From an uncultured Clostridia bacterium (GTDB taxonomy: Bacteria; Bacillota; Clostridia; Christensenellales; UBA1242), in assembly GCA_937925475.1 (NCBI GenBank), contig CALEWH010000013.1:1-43639 (forward strand): a stretch of DNA of 43,639 bases, written 5' to 3'. This document shows positions 40,560 to 43,639 of this stretch, in pieces. Each line of letters begins with the position of its first letter. The first letter of the stretch is position 1. The position numbers and the translations under genes were made by a program. The notes under the pieces are model-generated. The model saw only the letters and a list, made by a program, of their open reading frames with translations. It was not told the DNA's origin and ran no database searches.

Positions 40560-41909
40560 ATGGCATACAAAACACGCAAAAAAACTAATAAAAGTGTGCT
40601 TATTTTGACCATTGTTTTGTGTTCGATAATTGTGTCACTTATGTTGCTTAGCATTGCACTTTCTATATCCACATCTAAGTATAAAATGCGTCTTGAAAAT
40701 GTGTACAAGAAAAATTACTACGAATTACTAAACAATCTTGAAGATATAGAAGTCGGATTTACAAAACTGATTGCCACAAACTCACTTTCCACTCAGCAGG
40801 AGTTGTTGCAAGAAGTTTATGAAGCAAGTACAATGGCCAATGTAAATTTGACATCTCTTCCAGTAGCAAGCAATAAAATTGCACACATAACATCGTACAT
40901 TAATAGTGTAAATGGATATAGTACTGCACTTTTGTCAAAGGCGTATGAAAAAGTAAAACTAAATGATGAAGCACTAGACAATATAAATTCGTTGTACAAG
41001 TACTCAAAAATAATAATGTATGACCTAAATGAATATGTAGATAGTTTGCACGGTAAAAATTCGATAATCAAACAAGTAAAATATAGCAATGCTGATTCGA
41101 GTGCGTTTGATGGCGGAATGCGGATTAATGCAAACACCGAAAAAGTGCCATCGCTAATCTATGACGGGCCATTTTCAGATAGTGTAGTCAATAAAGAGAT
41201 AAAAGGACTTAGTGGAATAGAAGTCACCAAAGAACAAGCCGAGCAATATATAATAGACAATTTCACATATTTTGGCGATTATCAAGTCAAATATGATGGC
41301 GAAACAAAAGGCAAATTTGCCACCTACAATTTCATTTTGAAAAGCGTGGAAGTAAAATTGTATGTGCAAATAACTCAAAATGGCGGAATGGTTCTTTCGA
41401 TAAATATGTTAGATAGCAAGGGCGGAAATAATGACCTTACTTCAAATCAATGCAATATCCTTGCTCACAATTTTGCATCAATTATGGGCTTTGAAAATAT
41501 GCATAGCGTGTGGTATCAAGATACTGACGAGATAGTTTATGTCAATCTAGCGCCGATTGTCGAGCATGTTATTTACTATCCTGACCTTATAAAAGTCAAA
41601 GTTGACAAACGCCTTGGAATGGTCGTGGGGTGGGAAGCCACAAATTATGCCTACAACCATACAAATCGTGAGACACCGACATTTGATTTGTCTTTTGCCG
41701 AATGTGAAAAGAACCTAAGTACTGCGTTAAAAGTGGTCGAGCGAAACTTATGTGTTATCCCAAATAAATATGTAGGGGAGAGTGTAGCATTTGAGTATAT
41801 TTGCACTTGGCAGGAGTATAAATACTATGTATATCTAGATGCAAACACGGGCGAAGAACTAAATATTTTGCGCGTAATTGATACAGATAATGGCGACTTG
41901 TTGTATTAA
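40560..41909 (+). CDS. ypeB: Germination protein YpeB
   Basis: ATG 40560 is set by GGAGGGG; the longer upstream frame lies in sleB. The 449-residue protein has one N-terminal membrane helix (LILTIVLCSIIVSLMLLSIAL) and a long extracytoplasmic part with an N-terminal helical region (residues 40-190) and PepSY-like repeats in the C-terminal half (KGLSGIEVTKEQAEQYI and further on AECEKNLSTALKVVERNLCV). In Bacillus YpeB is required for SleB localisation and stability in the spore. The sleB-ypeB order is the standard one. Confidence 0.93.
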   Translation: MAYKTRKKTNKSVLILTIVLCSIIVSLMLLSIALSISTSKYKMRLENVYKKNYYELLNNLEDIEVGFTKLIATNSLSTQQELLQEVYEASTMANVNLTSLPVASNKIAHITSYINSVNGYSTALLSKAYEKVKLNDEALDNINSLYKYSKIIMYDLNEYVDSLHGKNSIIKQVKYSNADSSAFDGGMRINANTEKVPSLIYDGPFSDSVVNKEIKGLSGIEVTKEQAEQYIIDNFTYFGDYQVKYDGETKGKFATYNFILKSVEVKLYVQITQNGGMVLSINMLDSKGGNNDLTSNQCNILAHNFASIMGFENMHSVWYQDTDEIVYVNLAPIVEHVIYYPDLIKVKVDKRLGMVVGWEATNYAYNHTNRETPTFDLSFAECEKNLSTALKVVERNLCVIPNKYVGESVAFEYICTWQEYKYYVYLDANTGEELNILRVIDTDNGDLLY

Positions 41910-41932
41910 AAAAATATTTTTGCAAAAATTAT

Positions 41933-41961
41933 TTGATTTTTGTAAAAAAATGTTTTACAAT
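41933..41961 (+). promoter_or_regulatory. Promoter of the Rho-like gene
   Basis: TTGATT (41933-41938), 17-bp spacer, TACAAT (41956-41961). An AAAAATATTTTTGCAAAAAT tract lies directly upstream. AAGGAG precedes ATG 41984. Confidence 0.75.
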
Positions 41962-41983
41962 AACACAACATAAGGAGCAGTAT

Positions 41984-43030
41984 ATGACGAAGGACTACTA
42001 CAATATAGAGTTGTTGAGAATACATGAGCTAAGAGATTTGGCAAGGAAGATGGGTGTAAAATCTCCTACACGACTTAAAAGAGAAGAATTAATCGAAAAT
42101 ATAAACAAGATTATCAATGGAGATGCCAAGCCATATGTCAGACCAAATTTAAAAGGTCGACCTGTGAAAAACACAAATAGTTTTGTTGAAAACGACTATT
42201 TTGTGCCCGACCTAAACACTTGTGGTCAAAACACTGACCTTACTCCATATACTAGAAACGAATCAAACTTTGATTATTGTGTAGCAATGCCATATTCTAC
42301 ATTTGGCACAGGCGAGGACGATCTCCAACCATGCCACGGCATTATCGATATAAACGGCAAAAACTATGGCTTGATAAGAAAGAACGACTTGGTGGCACGA
42401 AGTACAGATGTATATGTTTCGCCAATCATAGTCAAAAAATACAACCTAAAATCGGGTCAAGAGATATCGGGCAAGTGCAAATGGTTGTCCGAAGAAAAAC
42501 CAAAAGTACTGGTCGATATTGACGAAGTCCCTGCAAAGTCAAAGTATGAATATGACAGCGTGGGCATAAGTCTATCAGAAGTGCGCAGAAACGGCTTTTT
42601 ACACTCATATATGCTTGGTGGCAAATATCTAATCGAAATGCACGAAACAACACGCACAAAGGGTTATTTTGAGGCTGGATGCAATGCTTTCAAAGAGTCT
42701 GACACGACAGTGTATGGCCTAAAACTAAATGCTGAGCCATATAATGCTCAAAATAAAGTGGAACATATGTTGTATGTGCCATTCAACACAAGCGATGACC
42801 AAGTGGAAAAAATAACTCGCTTGTACTTCGATGTTTTGAAAAGACATGCCGAACAAGGTCAAAATGTTGTAGTAGTAGTTGATAGCCTAAGCAAGTTTGC
42901 CAAAGCGGTCAATAATATGATAAACAACGATGTTATGCACTCGACAATCACTCCAAAAGTACTTTATTCAGTAAAAGAGATATTGGCTGTCGCAAAACGC
43001 ATAGCAAGCGATTCGAGCATTACCCTTTAA
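41984..43030 (+). CDS. Rho-like protein without a recognisable P-loop (C-terminus probably cut)
   Basis: ATG 41984 is chosen because AAGGAG (41972-41977) precedes it. The 348-residue protein has a Rho N-terminal domain (IHELRDLARKMGVKSPTRLK at about 13-32) and a cold-shock RNA-binding domain around 118-180 (GIIDINGKNYGLIR, TDVYVSPIIVKKYNLKSGQE). The ATPase part keeps a Walker B-like VVVVVDSLSKFAKAVNN and a PKVLY...SSITL segment equivalent to Rho's PK..F.G....GGSLTI. Where Rho has GKGQRGLIVAPPKAGKT this protein reads LGGKYLIEMHETTRTKG, with no GKT. It probably cannot hydrolyse ATP. The end at SSITL is at or near the chimeric junction, so the true C-terminus may be missing. Confidence 0.75.
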   Translation: MTKDYYNIELLRIHELRDLARKMGVKSPTRLKREELIENINKIINGDAKPYVRPNLKGRPVKNTNSFVENDYFVPDLNTCGQNTDLTPYTRNESNFDYCVAMPYSTFGTGEDDLQPCHGIIDINGKNYGLIRKNDLVARSTDVYVSPIIVKKYNLKSGQEISGKCKWLSEEKPKVLVDIDEVPAKSKYEYDSVGISLSEVRRNGFLHSYMLGGKYLIEMHETTRTKGYFEAGCNAFKESDTTVYGLKLNAEPYNAQNKVEHMLYVPFNTSDDQVEKITRLYFDVLKRHAEQGQNVVVVVDSLSKFAKAVNNMINNDVMHSTITPKVLYSVKEILAVAKRIASDSSITL

Positions 43031-43031
43031 T

Positions 43032-43250
43032 ATGCATTTTACCGCCATTGACAATATTGAAGCAAAAAAATATGTAAAACAAAAGCTTTCAAACGTTGAA
43101 AAAATGAAGGTGGACGAACAGAAAAAAGCGGCACAGCAGGGATATGATATGGACATTCTTCCACCTGATATGAAAATGTATATCAAAGAACTTGAGGAAC
43201 TGCTTGACGATTTGGAAACAAAAAACGAAAGAATGTTCATCGTTACATAT
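43032..43250 (+). pseudogene. Fragment of a conjugative VirB4/TraE-type ATPase, plus-strand piece
   Basis: The reading frame gives HFTAIDNIEAKKYVKQKLS, a long charged helix and GYDMDILPPDMK, then LLDDLETKNERMFIVT. This matches the region before the Walker A of VirB4-like conjugation ATPases of Gram-positive ICEs. The homology stops at 43248, where the 21-bp inverted repeat ends. GC is higher and codon use is unlike the neighbouring genes. It is joined directly to the Rho-like gene. Confidence 0.7.
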
Positions 43251-43639
43251 TTCACGCTTGACGGCAAATGATTTTCCTGACCCCGGAACGCCGAGTACAA
43301 TTCCATTTGGATTGACAAGCAGTTTTCGATTGCCCATCAGCGGATTTTTTGAGATTGCATTCAGACCGTAGTACATCGCTGCACCCTCCATAAATATCTC
43401 TTTGGTCGAAAAGGGGAGAAACACTGCGGCAGAACTTGTTGTAAGCCGTCTTTCAACTTCTATCCTATTTTCACAAAGGGGAAGAATGGAAGCAAGTCCC
43501 ATATCCTGCCTGTAATCAAGCGGAATCAGTTTACAGTTAGCTTGCAAAATCTTTCTGTTAAGACGTTCATTATATTCATCAAGCTTTTTTCTGCTGTTGC
43601 TGAAATTGGTGATGAGAAATGTAACGATGAACATTCTTT
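43228..43639. repeat. Exact 21-bp inverted repeat ending at the window edge
   Basis: Bases 43228-43248 are the exact reverse complement of 43619-43639, the last 21 bases of the window. The next base differs (A at 43249 against T on the other copy). The repeat length and the coincidence with the window edge suggest a 21-mer assembly overlap rather than a biological element. Confidence 0.9.
43251..43639 (-). pseudogene. Continuation of the same VirB4-type ATPase, on the opposite strand
   Basis: The minus-strand frame from the window end reads MFIVTFLITNFSNSRKKLDE, LDYRQDMGLASILPL, then NPNGIVLGVPGSGKSF, including the Walker A GVPGSGKS. In the family this segment directly follows the plus-strand piece. 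So the two pieces belong to one protein, with the second part inverted. After KREI the minus frame runs into the inverted copy of the first piece and loses homology. Confidence 0.75.

Noticed and set aside
43089..43634. Complete 181-residue ATPase gene on the minus strand
   Set aside because: It begins and ends in the middle of a VirB4 domain and its last part reads through the inverted copy; it is not a whole gene.

Overview
The window looks like an AT-rich contig from a spore-forming, anaerobic-type member of the Clostridia (Bacillota), probably uncultivated. Evidence: spo0A, spmAB, spoIIR, a sipL-type SPOCS plus LysM protein (a clostridial rather than Bacillus coat-anchoring factor) and sleB-ypeB; strong AAGGAG ribosome binding sites; and the Firmicute-typical orders holB-ricT-trmN6-rsmI and metG-tatD-rsmA. 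The family calls rest on residues read from the translations, not on database searches.

Layout. 1-3243 is a worn region: an N-terminally cut glycosyltransferase fragment, an intact membrane protein, a decayed membrane protein plus flavodoxin, a Nudix hydrolase that runs into a zinc-ribbon gene, and a frameshifted HTH regulator. 3431-6328 encodes a large repeat lipoprotein, interrupted by one in-frame stop. 6329-7328 is non-coding and holds about five degenerate units of 58-69 bp, each with a small inverted repeat. 7329-9123 is a two-gene ABC-2 exporter and 9185-9604 a small membrane protein. 9812-11413 is the remnant of an integrative element at tRNA-Thr: a broken tyrosine recombinase, a probable MuF-type toxin/immunity pair behind a long 5' hairpin, clustered direct repeats, an intact tRNA-Thr(GGU) and a second tRNA cut just past its anticodon.

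11685-14224 is a three-gene membrane-stress-like operon (small membrane protein, SPFH plus zinc ribbons, zinc-ribbon membrane protein), reminiscent of B. subtilis ydjGHI. 14329-17551 is holB-ricT-trmN6-rsmI, followed by eno, divergent spmA-spmB, and metG-tatD-rsmA. 23978-35677 carries unknown and lipoprotein genes, a DegV/GNAT operon, a U32 peptidase-like protein divergent from a long ThyX, a CrtO-like protein and a DUF421 protein.

35979-41909 is a compact sporulation and germination block: spo0A (preceded by a perfect 0A-box), an acidic zinc-ribbon protein, veg, sipL, spoIIR, sleB and ypeB. It is followed by a Rho-like gene that lacks a recognisable P-loop. The last 600 bp or so are different: a piece of a conjugative VirB4/TraE-type ATPase, part on the plus strand and part on the minus strand, ending in an exact 21-bp inverted copy of 43228-43248. 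I read this as an assembly fold-back or chimera at the contig edge, which probably also cuts the Rho-like gene short.

The best candidates for something new are the toxin/immunity remnant at tRNA-Thr, the P-loop-less Rho homologue, the degenerate repeat field at 6660-6950, and a Spo0A whose receiver has lost one residue of its acidic pair.
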